The notes under the pieces are model-generated. The model searched no databases and was not told where the DNA came from. It saw only the letters and a list, made by a program, of their open reading frames with translations. DNA of 64,000 bases from Chondrilla cf. caribensis (lineage: Eukaryota; Porifera; Demospongiae; Chondrillida; Chondrillidae), in NCBI GenBank assembly GCA_964020155.1, contig OZ026561.1, forward strand, positions 2,747,047 to 2,811,046. Reading direction: 5' to 3'. The position numbers and the translations under genes are program-made. This document shows, one piece after another, positions 31,230 through 42,961 of the stretch (positions are counted from its first letter, which is position 1; each line of letters opens with the position of its first letter).

Positions 31230-31454
31230 TACTCCGATTATCTGCCTTTAAAGCGATATAACCTACGAAAATCGTTTACACTTGAAGCGCTTCATTTTAA
31301 ACCGACTTCGAACCGACTTCAAACCACCTCCGTAGGTGGTTTACTTAAATCGATTTCGTAATCGCTTTAACGCGTTTACACACTCGCGAGTTAAAGCGAT
31401 TTAGTTTAAAGCGCTTTACGAACCGCTTTAAAGCTCTAGTGTAAAAGGGGCTTT
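31230..31454 (-). repeat. Right TIR and subterminal motif zone
   Basis: Ends CTCTAGTGTAAAAGGGGCT. The AAAGCGAT/AATCGCTTT and GTTTACAC words recur here at least six times, as at the left end, with an additional run of ACCGACTTC-like words near 31300. Confidence 0.75.
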
Positions 31455-31456
31455 AG

Positions 31457-31632
31457 ACTAGTCTGGCCATAGACACTATGCATAACCGGTTGCAGCTGGC
31501 CAGACCCTATATTAACCGCCCCCCCGCGGATTAGGGTCTGGTCTAGTCTGGCTCGCTAGACCCAATTTCTCATTATCGCGCGGGGGCGAAAATGAGAAAT
31601 AGGGTCTAGCAACTATTGTCATTACACACCTT
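31457..31632 (+). repeat. Terminal palindrome cluster, left side (unit 2)
   Basis: Copy of 6235-6410. The hairpin at 31556-31609 runs from CTAGACCC to GGGTCTAG with a near-perfect stem. Confidence 0.65.
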
Positions 31633-31912
31633 GCGCAATCATCGCCGAGGGCGTTTATAAGCAACACTACGTACGGACGAAGGTGCGAGTTGTATTTTGG
31701 GCGCTGAAACGACTTCGATGAAGGGATACAACACGGATGGCGCGGGAATTAGAGGCTAGTCAATAATAATATTATTAGAAACAACATGCTCCGCGCAAGG
31801 CAAGGAGAAAGGTCTCTGAGGCGCTCGCACTCACCGTTCTCGGGCGAAAACTGGACGAAATCACCCAGATTTCTCTGAAAGACTGAAACTGCCAGGCAAC
31901 GCTATAATCATA

Positions 31913-32096
31913 GTGTTTTTCGAGTGCTGCAGGAATCAGGCTGCGAAAGTGGAGAGGCTAGAGACAGAGATGGCTGCTACACGAAGCAGAATTGTACAGC
32001 TCGTCGATCAGCGCGTTCAGCGCTGGCAGCGAAGGAAGCGGATACTGTCGCCCACTTTCAGAGGTACTGGGATCTCTCCAGCCAGCAAGCAAGGTA
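31913..32096 (+). CDS. Exon-like frame, basic coiled segment (unit 2)
   Basis: Copy of 6674-6862 with minor changes and the same donor-like end. Family unknown. The following exons are absent from this unit, so it is probably non-functional. Confidence 0.28.
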
Positions 32097-32221
32097 ACTC
32101 CAAGGCCAGACGTCGTCTACACACCCTTCCACACGCCTATTCTTTAAACGCCCGCGGAGCGGCTAGTGCCAATTACTGACGGTGTCATATGCATTTCAGT
32201 TGCCGGCGATTTCATTGGTCG

Positions 32222-32345
32222 AGCCGAGGTGTGAAATTGACAATAGTTGCTAGACCTCTTCCTCTCTCTACCGCGCCCACGCGCGGTAATGAGAGGTTGA
32301 GGTCTAGCGCGCCAGACTAGGTCTGGTCGCACTCGTATACAACTT
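32222..32345 (+). repeat. Hairpin related to the palindrome cluster (unit 2)
   Basis: Copy of 9935-10072. In this unit it follows almost directly after 32205, where unit 1 has about 2.9 kb more. Confidence 0.6.
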
Positions 32346-32413
32346 TTGTGCAGAGTGGGCGTAATCAACGGTAAGTCTCGCTTCGCTTACCAGGTGATAA
32401 TAAATACGGTGTG

Positions 32414-33044
32414 CAGGGCCGGAGCAAGCTCTGCGGTAGTGGTACGGCCATCAGCGTAGCATAGTGAATCATGTTAGCATTCACATGACACGAAATTAGA
32501 TGCATCATTATACGGTCCAGTGTTTCCCCCAGGCCATTTTAGCAGGGCACCCTATACCCTGCTAAAATTTCTGACCGCCCTTCTATTTTTCATAACAATA
32601 ATATTATTATTATAAAACTAAAATTATTAGACATGTGTGTGGCTATACAAAAATGGATGAGGCATATCTGTATTAATTTTACTGTTTCACGTGGTAATGG
32701 CGTCTTTTTTAGGTTCAGAAGAGCCTTCGCTGAAGTTATCGCTTTCGACGAAGCTTCAGCGCACGAATTTCAGCCAAATTTCTTAGTCTCGGCATTCAAA
32801 ATCGGCGTTTTAGAAGTTGCGCAATAGACATCATGGCGACTTCGAGCATAGTATCAGATAATGAAGCTTAGTTTGAAAGAAATTGTGAACGAAATTCTCT
32901 GTAAGGGGGCCAATGTTACATTTACCAATGTTAGACTAATAATATTCAGTTAAGGTTATCATATCTTTGTTTGATGCCATGTTAGTGACATTTTAATTTT
33001 TTAAGGCCATGGCCGTAGTAGCCGTACCAGTTGCGCCGGCCCTG
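32414..33044 (+). mobile_element. 631-bp hAT-type element (unit 2 only)
   Basis: Ends CAGGGCCGGAGCAA and TTGCGCCGGCCCTG, flanked by GTGTG on both sides (5 bp, partly ambiguous because of GT repetition). Unit 1 has the empty site near 10118. A 64-codon frame inside shows no transposase signature, so it is non-autonomous. Confidence 0.82.
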
Positions 33045-33056
33045 GTGTGTACTAGT

Positions 33057-33341
33057 TGTTACTTGTATGAACGGGAGATGGAAAGTGAAAGGATCGAACA
33101 CGAAAAACACCTTTGGGCAGTAGGAGAAAGACTAGGCTACAGGAATCTTACTGATCCCCAGCACGAAGCTATTTTGCAGCTTGTCGGTGGCCGCGATGTA
33201 TTGGTTGTACATGTACTTCCAACTTGTAGCGGAAAGTCAGTTTGCTTTGCCGTTCTGCCATGGCTGTTCGATGCTTTGCGAGGAGTCACGGACTCCTCTA
33301 TCGTTATTGTTGTTGCACCTTTCTGCCTTAGAATGCTCTAA
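33057..33341 (+). pseudogene. RecQ-like helicase fragment (unit 2)
   Basis: Copy of 10127-10405 with the same TCSGKS Walker A variant. TTAGAATG replaces TTTGAATG, so the frame reads APFCLRML before the stop. The 631-bp element sits just upstream and has separated it from its old 5' context. Confidence 0.72.
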
Positions 33342-33359
33342 TGAAAGTTGTATACGAGT

Positions 33360-33425
33360 GTGACCAGACCCTCATCCGCATGCAGGGGGCGGTTAATCTA
33401 GGGTCTGGCCAGCCAGACTACACAT
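33360..33425 (-). repeat. Terminal palindrome, right side (unit 2)
   Basis: Copy of 10430-10498. Confidence 0.6.
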
Positions 33426-33773
33426 AGACTGACCGTCGTCCATTTTTCTGTTTGGACAATGCGCCCAATGTTAATCGCGTAATGCACTGACCGTCCTGCC
33501 TGTTGTGACCGCAGTGTGTCAGAATCGACAGCGAGAACATGAATTTGAACTGCATGAATAGTTGAACAACTCAAATTGAGTAGAAAATTATTATCATTAC
33601 AGTTGGCTTGGAATAATCTTGAAGTTTAGTCTACTGCATGTCACTCAGTGACAGCTATCATGATAGTACAGCTACATTCATGAATAGATTAATGATACAG
33701 GAAGCTAAGTTGAAAATTCATGTGGTGAGAGGGCTCTACAAAATGGACACATATAAATTGCTACATTTGCAAA

Positions 33774-34103
33774 TCAGTTGATGAATGTTCTATGCAAAAA
33801 AGTGGCTCGAGACATGATTACCACTTCGTCTGCTGTCTTGATTTCTGTATTAAACTTATCGGCAACACTGATGAGGTCCACATGTAGTGGTTCTCCAGGG
33901 ATGGATATTACCTTCCCAGTGTAATGTCCTTGAACCCTTGATTTGACCTTTTCCGAATCACAACAAACCACAACAGGTACATGAATTCCCAACTGTTCAC
34001 TCTTATGTACAGCATGATGTAAAATGATTACCCATTGTTGAAAATGAATAGCATGATGGCTGCCCTCATTACAAGTTTCCAGAAAACCTGATCTCATGTT
34101 CAA
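33774..34103 (-). CDS. Conserved unrecognised frame downstream of the STELLO-like gene (unit 2)
   Basis: Copy of 10778-11245, ending HRTFIN and stop. Differences from the other units keep the frame (GEPLHVDLIS against GKPLHLNLIS), mild support for coding. Function unknown. Confidence 0.35.
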   Translation of the reverse strand: MNMRSGFLETCNEGSHHAIHFQQWVIILHHAVHKSEQLGIHVPVVVCCDSEKVKSRVQGHYTGKVISIPGEPLHVDLISVADKFNTEIKTADEVVIMSRATFLHRTFIN

Positions 34104-34380
34104 TTGAATAATTGTTTTTTGATGAAAAAATCATGACATGCGTTATCTGTTATCTTATAAGATAAAAACATATTTTAATCGATCCAGCATGTCGAAGAAT
34201 TTCTACAATCAAACCTGATCTCACGTTTGCCACTCCATATTCCTTAATGTCAGACATGTTCGCTTCCTTCATAATCTGCTCCGCTTTCCAAGTCTAACAC
34301 AGCTGACTGAACTTGAACAATAATGCTGAATATAGCATCCTAAAAATTATCAGGGACTTTGTGTATTATTTCAACTTTGG

Positions 34381-34623
34381 CTACTGCAAGTTGTACATGA
34401 ACACAAAACCCTTTGTCATCCTTGCAGCAAGACTGGTTGGTACAGTGCATGAATGGCACAGGAGAAAACCACTATTTCCACTATTGCATGCACTGTTGAA
34501 TTTTTGTGTAAATGCTATATAGCTCATGAATGGGGGTCTTTCAATGATTCTATGGACCAAGTATTCAAATTCAACATAACAACAGTTTTTCCATGCATAA
34601 CCGTCATATTTCAATCCAGGCAT
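34381..34623 (-). CDS. Conserved unrecognised frame (unit 2)
   Basis: Copy of 11454-11696 (MPGLKYDGYAWKNCCYVEFE). Open for 80 codons; family unknown. Confidence 0.3.
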   Translation of the reverse strand: MPGLKYDGYAWKNCCYVEFEYLVHRIIERPPFMSYIAFTQKFNSACNSGNSGFLLCHSCTVPTSLAARMTKGFVFMYNLQ

Positions 34624-34860
34624 TCAAGATCCATATTAATACCATATTGTATATGTTACACATGCATACATACACCTATATACACAGATAAATATGTAAT
34701 GATGATGATATGTATGAAATTGATAATTAATGGGCACATTCAATGATAATGTTCTGATATAAAATTAATACATACTATGTACTTATAGTGTTCAATACTG
34801 ATAAAGACCATAATTACGTATTATGTATATAATTGCAGGAAACCACAGGGAATCTGAAAA

Positions 34861-37680
34861 CTAATTTACTTGAAGTCTGTCCACACCATAGATGCTCTTG
34901 ATATTGGTAGTGTAATCTTTGGAAAAACCACCACGTTCCATATCTTTCATCTTGGATATCACCTTGCACCAATTGTACTTGAGAACTCTTTCCCTACGTT
35001 TATTCTCATCTAGCATTTTGTCATGAATAGCACCGAAATTCATATTATCCAGAATTTCTTCCAACTGGTCGTAGCTGTCGAAGTAAGTTATGTGAGGCCA
35101 CTCATAAAAGTCCGAAAACTGCAACCAGTAGTACTCAGCTTCTGGATCGACTGATGCTTGCTTGTCAGGGCTGTAAGGGTGTAGACTGGTTGGATGGCGT
35201 TCACCAACTTCTGGAAAGTTTTCGCAGTAATATGAACCATGTGGTGTTCTATCAAGTCCAAAACCATGAAGCACATCACGAATGAACTTGATCGAAGGGA
35301 AAATCATGGGGATAGACAAGGAATAGATTTCAGTTATCTTGTATGTCATCACAGCATAAGGTATAAATATAACAGCCCGATGTTTGACCAGGTCCGAAAA
35401 TGTCCAACGAGGGTACAGTTTATAGGCATCAACTAGTTCATACTTCTGTACAATTTCATTCATATCTTTTGCCAGGTTTGGTCTATGATCTTTAATACCA
35501 AACATAATAATTGATTTCTTTGTGGGAGAGTAGGGATTCCCTGCTGTGTAAAAACCACTGTAGCTATAAAGTGGCAGGGCACTCAATCCAGTGTAATAGT
35601 GAAGATATTCCACATCATACTTACTCTTTGCACCAAGCACAAGTCTACCCATAGAAGACAGTTTGTATAGATGTTCATTAAGCCTATCATGCTCTGCTTG
35701 AGAGCACCTGTGTAAGTCATAGCGATGAGCAGGAACCAACACTATGGTCTTGTTGAAAGGCATCCAAACCTCACAAAGTGAGGCTGGGAAAGTGCACATA
35801 AAAGCATCCACACTGGTAAATTTCTCGTCATTCTTGTAAAACTCAAAATTGTCACGGATCATGTTTTCAGGGATTGATTGGGGGTTTGAGCCATGGCTAA
35901 AGTCGAAATTAGTGAGAGCTGGTGAAATTCTATCATACAAAGTAATTCCCTTCATGCTATACACATGTGGATGGTTTTTGTGGACAAGCTTGCCATCAAC
36001 AATGATAACAGACTGTCCAATGGCTGAGAAGGCAGATGACATGTCAATGCGGCAACCCGAGTGTCGATCAGGTGTCAAAAATGTTAAAGAAGGAATAGAG
36101 CTGCATGTAGTATCAACTGTCTTTTTGTCTACAATCGTGTTTGCAGACAGATCCAAAGGCAAGTGATCCAATGGTGGTGGGAATGAGGGCACGGACATGC
36201 CACTGTGTTCTTCCTTCACGGCAGGGAACTTGTAACCTATATCGATCAGAAACTGGAGCCAAAGTTGAACCAACGTTACATCGTTTTTTTCAATATATTC
36301 TCTCTTATACAATGCTATCCAGAGTTCTTCTATTCTCTCAACAATAGTGGCTCCTTGCCCCCTCCACTGGCCGAGGAATATAATTAACTGTTTGCTCTTC
36401 ATGTATAAGTCATTTTCACCCTCAAAATCTTTGATGTAATTATGACCATTACGATTTTGAACAACCAGTGGACGAGATGCAAATCCAATTTTTGCACCAA
36501 TGTCCCAGAAGAGACGTTGAGCAAAATAACTACGCCAGATGTCACTCACTCGACTATTAACTGTAACTGGTAAAATTAAACCGAAGAAACCTGACGAGAA
36601 ATGAAGTGTTGCCTGTGCATTGTAGGGAGTAAACACGCCGGTGGGTATGATCAAAGGTCTGTGTTCTCTGCTTCTATTGAACCAGAATGGGATTGGTTGT
36701 GTGAATCGAAATATGGCATCAACGTCCGGTTGGTATTCTGCTAGCGATTGGAGGACAGCAATATCTGAACAGTCCACACTGACTGATGTGAGAGCAGTGT
36801 TGAAACTTTTGGCTTTCTTAATGTCATCCAACGGTAAGCCACGAGGCCATGAAGGTAAGGATGGCGCACCCAGCTTAGGATAAGGATTGTATGTCGGCCA
36901 ATTGTGTTCTTTGGGAAGGAGAGCCTCCATGCTTCCATTGACACAGTTGTGTTCACCAGGAATGGATGCATCAAGGGAAGGTGCACCAGGAGGAGCCGCA
37001 CCTCTTAACCAAAATTTCAGCAGGTTATCGTCATCAAAGTCCCAAATGATCTCAGCACCATGTAGGATGGCATACAAGAAACCAACATTCTTACGACCAA
37101 AGTGGTTCCAAGGCAGAGCGTCTACAAAGGGAATTTTCATGGCCTCTTGTTTCTCAGGAGTTAGGTAGACTACTGCATCGTTTCCTTGCCCTGGTAACCA
37201 GCCGGTATTGTACTCCCTCACACTCATCTTGTCGGCAACAACAACCAAGCACCATCGTTCGAGACGTATTTGGCGTCTAACGGCTTCAGAAGGTTCGAAT
37301 ATTGTAGTGACGACGGCCCACCTTTTACAAACAGGGCTATTTCCGCTGGCGTCCGAAGATCCAGGATGATTTTGCTGCTTAAAAAACTTGAATTTCTGTT
37401 TGTCAGGATAGTTGCGGGTCACCTTACCAGAAAAAGCTCGTCCTGTTATTTGACTCTCTCTGAACCTCCTATCTATTGGCATTTCTTGAGAGTCCTTTTT
37501 CTGGTCAAATTGAGAAGTTGCGCCAGTTGGTGGAACCAGGGTTCGGCTGACTCTTACGCTGCTTCGCTGATATGTGTAGTTTAGAAGGAACACAAGAAAG
37601 ACCGCGACTGAACCCGCCAAGATATAGTAATATCTTCTGTTTCCAAATAGGAATATACACTTGGTCCTTGACCTTGACAT
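34861..37680 (-). CDS. STELLO/DUF288-like Golgi glycosyltransferase, intact (unit 2)
   Basis: Single exon, 939 residues. A short basic N-terminus and one membrane segment (about 20-36, YILAGSVAVFLVFLLNY) indicate a type II membrane protein of the secretory pathway. A variable stem runs to about 118, then the DUF288 domain begins at KRWAVVTTIFEPSEAVRRQ. The motif IWDFDDDN (Asp214-Asp218) corresponds to the acidic DXD-type motif of STELLO proteins; WNHFGRKNVGFLYAILHGAE precedes it. Plant STELLO proteins act in Golgi with cellulose synthase; the animal substrate is unknown. The ATG lies 80 bp after a TATA box. Much longer C-terminal part (400-939) of unknown fold. Confidence 0.88.
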   Translation of the reverse strand: MSRSRTKCIFLFGNRRYYYILAGSVAVFLVFLLNYTYQRSSVRVSRTLVPPTGATSQFDQKKDSQEMPIDRRFRESQITGRAFSGKVTRNYPDKQKFKFFKQQNHPGSSDASGNSPVCKRWAVVTTIFEPSEAVRRQIRLERWCLVVVADKMSVREYNTGWLPGQGNDAVVYLTPEKQEAMKIPFVDALPWNHFGRKNVGFLYAILHGAEIIWDFDDDNLLKFWLRGAAPPGAPSLDASIPGEHNCVNGSMEALLPKEHNWPTYNPYPKLGAPSLPSWPRGLPLDDIKKAKSFNTALTSVSVDCSDIAVLQSLAEYQPDVDAIFRFTQPIPFWFNRSREHRPLIIPTGVFTPYNAQATLHFSSGFFGLILPVTVNSRVSDIWRSYFAQRLFWDIGAKIGFASRPLVVQNRNGHNYIKDFEGENDLYMKSKQLIIFLGQWRGQGATIVERIEELWIALYKREYIEKNDVTLVQLWLQFLIDIGYKFPAVKEEHSGMSVPSFPPPLDHLPLDLSANTIVDKKTVDTTCSSIPSLTFLTPDRHSGCRIDMSSAFSAIGQSVIIVDGKLVHKNHPHVYSMKGITLYDRISPALTNFDFSHGSNPQSIPENMIRDNFEFYKNDEKFTSVDAFMCTFPASLCEVWMPFNKTIVLVPAHRYDLHRCSQAEHDRLNEHLYKLSSMGRLVLGAKSKYDVEYLHYYTGLSALPLYSYSGFYTAGNPYSPTKKSIIMFGIKDHRPNLAKDMNEIVQKYELVDAYKLYPRWTFSDLVKHRAVIFIPYAVMTYKITEIYSLSIPMIFPSIKFIRDVLHGFGLDRTPHGSYYCENFPEVGERHPTSLHPYSPDKQASVDPEAEYYWLQFSDFYEWPHITYFDSYDQLEEILDNMNFGAIHDKMLDENKRRERVLKYNWCKVISKMKDMERGGFSKDYTTNIKSIYGVDRLQVN

Positions 37681-37759
37681 GATGTTATGTTGTCCAACAA
37701 TCGGCGATGGTCAACCTGCTATCCTTCTCACGAAATATTATCTTTCAGCAACCTCGAAT

Positions 37760-37809
37760 TTTTATATGCGGAAGGCTCTAACGTAGTTTTATGATCATTC
37801 TACTTCCGG
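37760..37809 (-). promoter_or_regulatory. Core promoter of the STELLO-like gene (unit 2)
   Basis: TATAAAA at 37760-37766 and CCGGAAGT at 37802-37809 on the minus strand, same spacing as in units 1 and 3. Confidence 0.5.
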
Positions 37810-38694
37810 TGTGTGTGTGTGTGTGTGTGCGCGCGTGTTGACTGTTATTGATTTGTACTTATTTTCATGTTCTTTTTCTTTCATGTTTGATTATAATATC
37901 ATATTATTATAATGCTACAGATACATTTTTATGTAGTAGGTGCTTCTTGAGTTGTTGTTGTTTTCAAATGTGGTAGGAACAGCTATTAGAAGACCTATTA
38001 CATGATGTAAGGCACGTCAAATATTGGTTAGGAGATGACATCGAAGTTATGTATCATTTATCCTATTCTAGATCTCAAATATCAAGCACACAATGTAGTA
38101 ATGTTGCACATCTACAGAATTACTAGCATACAATTTGTTCAGTGAGAGGATGAGATCTAGATGTGTACAAATTCTTCAAAGATTATTCTCAAATGTAATC
38201 CTTTTACATGAATTGTATAGTGTTTGTGTCAGTAGCATAACAACCATGATATTTCGACAATGTGAAATTCACGAATGTGTAATAGTATATATTATTGTGT
38301 GGTTGGGTACAGGTATTTGAGATGCTTCTGTATATTTGATACATAACATTGTCATGCTGTCACCAATATCTGTCATGCGTGTTACCCGATAGTAGTCTTC
38401 AAATCAAATAGGGATTTCAGACTGCAAAGTTTCCAGCTGTTGTTGGGAAAATCCTTTCGGATTTAGGAGCATTTGAAAATGCATTCTGAGTTCTTCATCT
38501 GGTCGTTTTAACCCTGTGGATCGTCTTCAAAAGTTGGGGTGCCTTCGGAGTTACCCTCCTTAAATGGGGTTTGGTCTTCCCACCAAGAAACTTCGCCGTG
38601 ACTTCCAAAAAAGGAATTGGTCACTCAATTTTAGAAGACAATAATTATTATGTGCCATTTAGGCAGGACATATAATATGTTGAGATAAAGCTCT
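37810..38694. other. Spacer between STELLO-like promoter and right arm (unit 2)
   Basis: Copy of 15279-16149; GT repeat at the start, no gene seen. Confidence 0.5.
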
Positions 38695-38858
38695 AAAAAT
38701 TGCCAATTCACCAATATCAACTTCTCATAAATATGACAATAATACAATATATACAAACATTATATATAAAGTTGTTAATGTCTACTCAGTCTGTGAAAAG
38801 AGAAAGCACACGATCGAACTACATGCCACTGCTCAATCAGCTAAAAACAGAACGTTCT

Positions 38859-38859
<1 letters not shown>

Positions 38860-38924
<65 letters not shown>
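38860..38924 (+). repeat. (GT)n microsatellite (unit 2 right arm)
   Basis: About 65 bp of GT with one GGG interruption. Confidence 0.95.
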
Positions 38925-38926
<2 letters not shown>

Positions 38927-39253
38927 TGCGCGCATGTATGCATGCGTGGTGTCTGTACGTGTGTCTGTGTTATTGTTGCTGGCCAGGTGTACTACAGGGT
39001 GAGAAGTATTCACTACTGGGGCTGTCCAATCTCTCATCTCTTATGCCAATGTTGCGACATTGTTCGACTTTGGAGATGCAAACTAGCAACACTGGAAGAC
39101 CTCAATTGGTACAGTAATTTCTCCGCTCAATCCAGCTATGAATGCAGAAATTAAAGGTATGTGAACGTACAAGTGTATATTTGTGAGTGGATACATATTG
39201 TGTGTAAATACTTAATAAATTGCTATATGTACATCTATGTATATACGTACATA

Positions 39254-39540
39254 CAGTGTGGTCTCTAGGTCATTTCTGAAGGGTACAGAGCCCTTTGTGA
39301 GGCCCAAAGTACCCTTCATCATGACTCAAAATACCCCCTGCACCCCTCTTCAAATAATAATAATAATGTGGTTTTACTGTTGAATAGTGTATAATATATT
39401 GTATATACTTTACAATGTATATTATAAATAATTGTACTGTTGCCGCCGTCGTTGTGTGACTGCTTTATTTATACCCCTCAAAAATGTTCCACACATACCT
39501 AAAAGTACCCTTCTTTATTTCAATTCTGGTGACCACACTG
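39254..39540 (+). mobile_element. 287-bp hAT MITE in the right arm (unit 2)
   Basis: Same element as 16682-16968, with the CGTACATA duplication on both sides. Confidence 0.9.
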
Positions 39541-41594
39541 CGTACATACTGTACGTATGTGATCAGCAGCCTGTTACTGTACTTACTGCTTGCTCCCATC
39601 AGGACCAGGTATTGGGTATCCCCTACATACTCTCACTGGATCATCCCGATAAGCTGATGGAAGTGGGGCAGTCCTGTGGTTTCACGTAGTATAAAGCACC
39701 TGTGGAATCAGGTGGGAGAAGATACAACAATTATGTAAATATGTACATACATGTATGTACGGTACCTTCATATATTCTATTAATTAATAATGCATGCAGT
39801 GACTATTATAATATTATACTTATATACAGTGAATTCATGTTAATTTACCACTTTACATTCACAATAACCACTTGTACTCGCCTAACATTTCCATCTGCCA
39901 CAATTTCTTAATACCAATAATACAATATCTTAATCCACCTAATCATTGACCTGCCATACTTTATGGTAGCTAGATTAAATAAATGAATTTTTACTGTATC
40001 TACAATACTTACATATGTAGATGTGTATTCCAACGATGGATGCTGCATGTATGCAAGCCATTCCTCATAATCCTCTATTCACTTGATGTTGAATTCCCCT
40101 TCTTCCACAGGAAAGACGGTGGTTACTGTGACTATGATATACACAGAAACTACAGGAAGATGCAGGGTGGAAAGGGGGAATTCCACTAGGGTGGGTGATG
40201 AGTACTAGCACCTGCCGTGTGAGTGTGCAAGTAGTGTTTACTCGAGGTGCCGATCACTTGAAAGGTCTCAGAAGAAGTGGTGAAGGAAACTCCAGTGCTC
40301 GCTGACCTTTAGTGCAATTATGTCCATTAGCCCTTGCTGTAGTAGTGTGCTCGTGTTGTGCTGTGTGGTGTGACAACGTTGGAACGTCAAGAATGTGTAC
40401 TACTTTCTTGTGTTACAGGATACCCATGACTCAATATGTCAACTATTACCACAATAGGCCATGGTATGCGTTCCTTGTAAGCCTTAGTTGCACTCAATGT
40501 AGCACTTCACAGTCGTCAAATACATAGCTATCCTGAACAGTGTTGCTACATAGCACAAGTACACCTAGCAATGTGCGGTGGTGTGCTCATGTGCATACCT
40601 TCATTATAGCAGTAACTTCACACATATCCATGTACATACATACGTGCATACGTGCTTGTCTTGAGGATTGAACTTTTCCATTGCGTTTGGTAACTTTTAT
40701 GCCGTTAAACAGTATGTATGTGCATACAGTAGGATTTCACAACTGAGACCACCTATGGGGCTACTCGCACATCCAACTGATGTTTTCAATGATCATACAT
40801 ACTGCAAATGGAGTGTGTGTGGGACATGCAGGTGAAATGAATACGAAACTACAACATACGTATCAAACCTTTCAAATTGGTGTCACTTTTGAGATGGCCT
40901 GAAAGTAAAACCTGTCTGGTGACCCCAATGACCTGTTCTGTATGGCTTATGCATACATTCATTTTCTGTGATCTACTCATCAACCAGCTGCAGGATACAG
41001 GTGCATATTGTATACTATCCTGCAGGTATTGTACCTGCATATGTACATACGTATAGACGTAGCGTTTAGTGTGTGTGTCACTGGAACTCCCTACAGGTAT
41101 TGTACAGCTGTATTATGTGTGCTATTTATTTCGGGGAAACTTTCAAATGAAGGGGAGGGGTATACGTAACTGCTGTAATATGCATTTAAGAGAAATTTGG
41201 GAATAGAGATTAGCATGTGCGTACATAGGTCTCTACAGTACATGGTACACCACACGGGATTCAGTGTGGATTTTAGTGTTGATGTTCCGAGAGGTACCCA
41301 AGGTACCCACATTTTCCTGGATTGTAGGTTTGGGATTCAGACCTATACAATTATGATACATTATGATATATTGAGATACAATTCTCCAAGTTGATTGACC
41401 CTTGATGTGTTTCTTTGCCTCCTCCCTCCCTTGAATATAGTCTACACAGCGCATTCATCATGTAACAGTTTGTGTGTTGAGTCAGACTAACCACTGTCAC
41501 ACAGTTGTACATTACATACACACTATGTACCTATGTCCCGGTCAAACATGCTGTGCACTGATACAGAGCATTGATACATGTTTCGTTTGTTCAG

Positions 41595-41733
41595 TTGACA
41601 GTGAGAACTCCATATTGACTACCAGTGATGCCTTAAAGAAACAGAAGGATTCTTTTCAGTTGTCTCCCAAGCTAGCGCCAACCAGCACTCAGCCTGACCC
41701 CAAGACGAAGGTTTTGTCTCTTATGTTAGGTTA
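41595..41733 (+). CDS. Terminal exon-like block of the arm gene (unit 3)
   Basis: Copy of 61-199 ending MLG and TAA; unknown family. Confidence 0.3.
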
Positions 41734-41969
41734 AGGAATCTCATCAGGTGGAGAAGTCGACCTGTCGGGAAGTGTTGAACTCACTCTTTCGACTCAAAGG
41801 GTACGTATTAGTATTTAATTTTGTTGTACCTCAGTGTACGTATATGTATTAGTAATATCCTTCTTTGCTGGATACATGGCAGATATACTCAAGTGTCAAG
41901 AAGTGATATACCGAGGGCGAAGCCCAAGGTTATCATTTCCATTGAAGGCAGGGTATGACAATTATGTGT

Positions 41970-42408
41970 CCCGTCAAAACAATTGAAGTACGTTGGTGAT
42001 ATGAATACAGATGAGAATTTTTGTGAAGATTTCTTTAGGAGCTGGAAAGGACATTAAATCCTTTAACCAGAGGTAAGTTAACAATAACCGTGTACCTATC
42101 CCTATCACAATCATTCCATGATGATCCAGCCGGTACATTGGGTCACGAAAGTTGCCAAGTGACAAACTCAGCAATGACAACTCTCTAATACATAGCAAGA
42201 AAAGGTGTGGCAGTAATGATGACAGTGATGGTTTCTCTGAGCCTGTAAACAACTTAGAAAAGCTAGTGAACAAACATTTGTGTACTCAAAAACACTGCCA
42301 AGAGAACCAAATGGGCTGATTACCTATTATAAGCCTAGCCTGAACCATGAATGTCTTCAACCTGAATGATTAATCAATTCATGCTGTAATTTCTTGATAC
42401 AATGTCCG

Positions 42409-42410
<2 letters not shown>
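41970..42410. other. Conserved block without a supported gene (unit 3)
   Basis: Copy of 432-876. Confidence 0.4.

Positions 42411-42491
<81 letters not shown>
42411..42491. repeat. (CA)n microsatellite (unit 3)
   Basis: About 80 bp, the longest of the copies at this place in units 1-3. Confidence 0.95.
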
Positions 42492-42492
<1 letters not shown>

Positions 42493-42494
<2 letters not shown>

Positions 42495-42961
42495 GGTCGG
42501 GCGATACTAATTTTTTATACATACGATTATCGTGCAGCAAAATATTATCGCGATATACGATAATATCGCGATATTTGACATAATATTGAAAATAACTGAA
42601 AAATGTCCAAGCTACACTTTTTAGTTAATAAATTATTCTCATTTCGACGCTCTCGTTCGATAATATGTGCCATTACGTGTAACCACAACAATGAATTTAT
42701 ATTATGCGAGAAAACATGGTCGATTTCGAAACACGGAGAATTAGAGATTGGGCTAGAATTCGAGCGCAATGGCTTCAACGACCGTAAAACTTTCAGTGAA
42801 GGGTCTTTTAAACCTAAGAAAGATATCCAAATAATTCAAGCGCAGAGGTCGAAGGTGCTATTGCTCCACACCAAATGCGATATATCGCGCGCTAGACAAT
42901 CACTCGCGATACGATAATCGTGTGAATCATTATTGTATAACCGGTATATTGCCCAACCCCT
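42493..42961 (+). mobile_element. hAT-like MITE (unit 3 copy)
   Basis: Same element as 929-1391, with a 3-bp TTA expansion near 42545. Confidence 0.7.

Larger units (their letters stand above)
24227..31454. mobile_element. 7.2-kb multi-gene DNA transposon with hammerhead ribozymes
   Basis: Inserted only in unit 2; unit 1 has the uninterrupted site CACATAGACTAG at about 6230. The ends AGCCCCTTTTACACTAGAG and its complement are an exact 19-bp inverted repeat, with a TA-containing 2-3 bp target duplication (ATA on the left, TTA on the right). Inside: a seven-exon transposase-like gene and a proline-rich gene on the minus strand, three small genes on the plus strand, and two hammerhead ribozymes. 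No polymerase, integrase or capsid-like frame was seen, so it is not a Polinton. Superfamily uncertain. Confidence 0.88.
18976..41534 (+). repeat. Tandem segmental duplication, unit 2
   Basis: Second unit, 22.6 kb. It is longer than the others because of a 7.2-kb multi-gene DNA transposon at 24227-31454 and a 631-bp hAT-type element at 32414-33044. It lacks the SINE and the 705-bp TIR element (clean empty sites near 23475 and 24030) and about 2.9 kb of central sequence present in unit 1 (6974-9930). Confidence 0.92.
38695..41534 (+). repeat. Right arm (unit 2)
   Basis: Copy of 16150-18975, with the same exon-like blocks of the unrecognised arm gene. The QYVNYYHNRPWYAFL block is at about 40430. 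Confidence 0.75.

Noticed and set aside
24227..31454. Considered a Polinton/Maverick or virus-derived element because of several small genes
   Set aside because: No DNA polymerase B, retroviral-type integrase, protease, packaging ATPase or capsid-like frame; TIRs are short and the target duplication is 2-3 bp rather than 6.
32633..32827. 64-codon frame in the 631-bp element as a transposase piece
   Set aside because: No hAT BED or dimerisation motif; composition looks non-coding.
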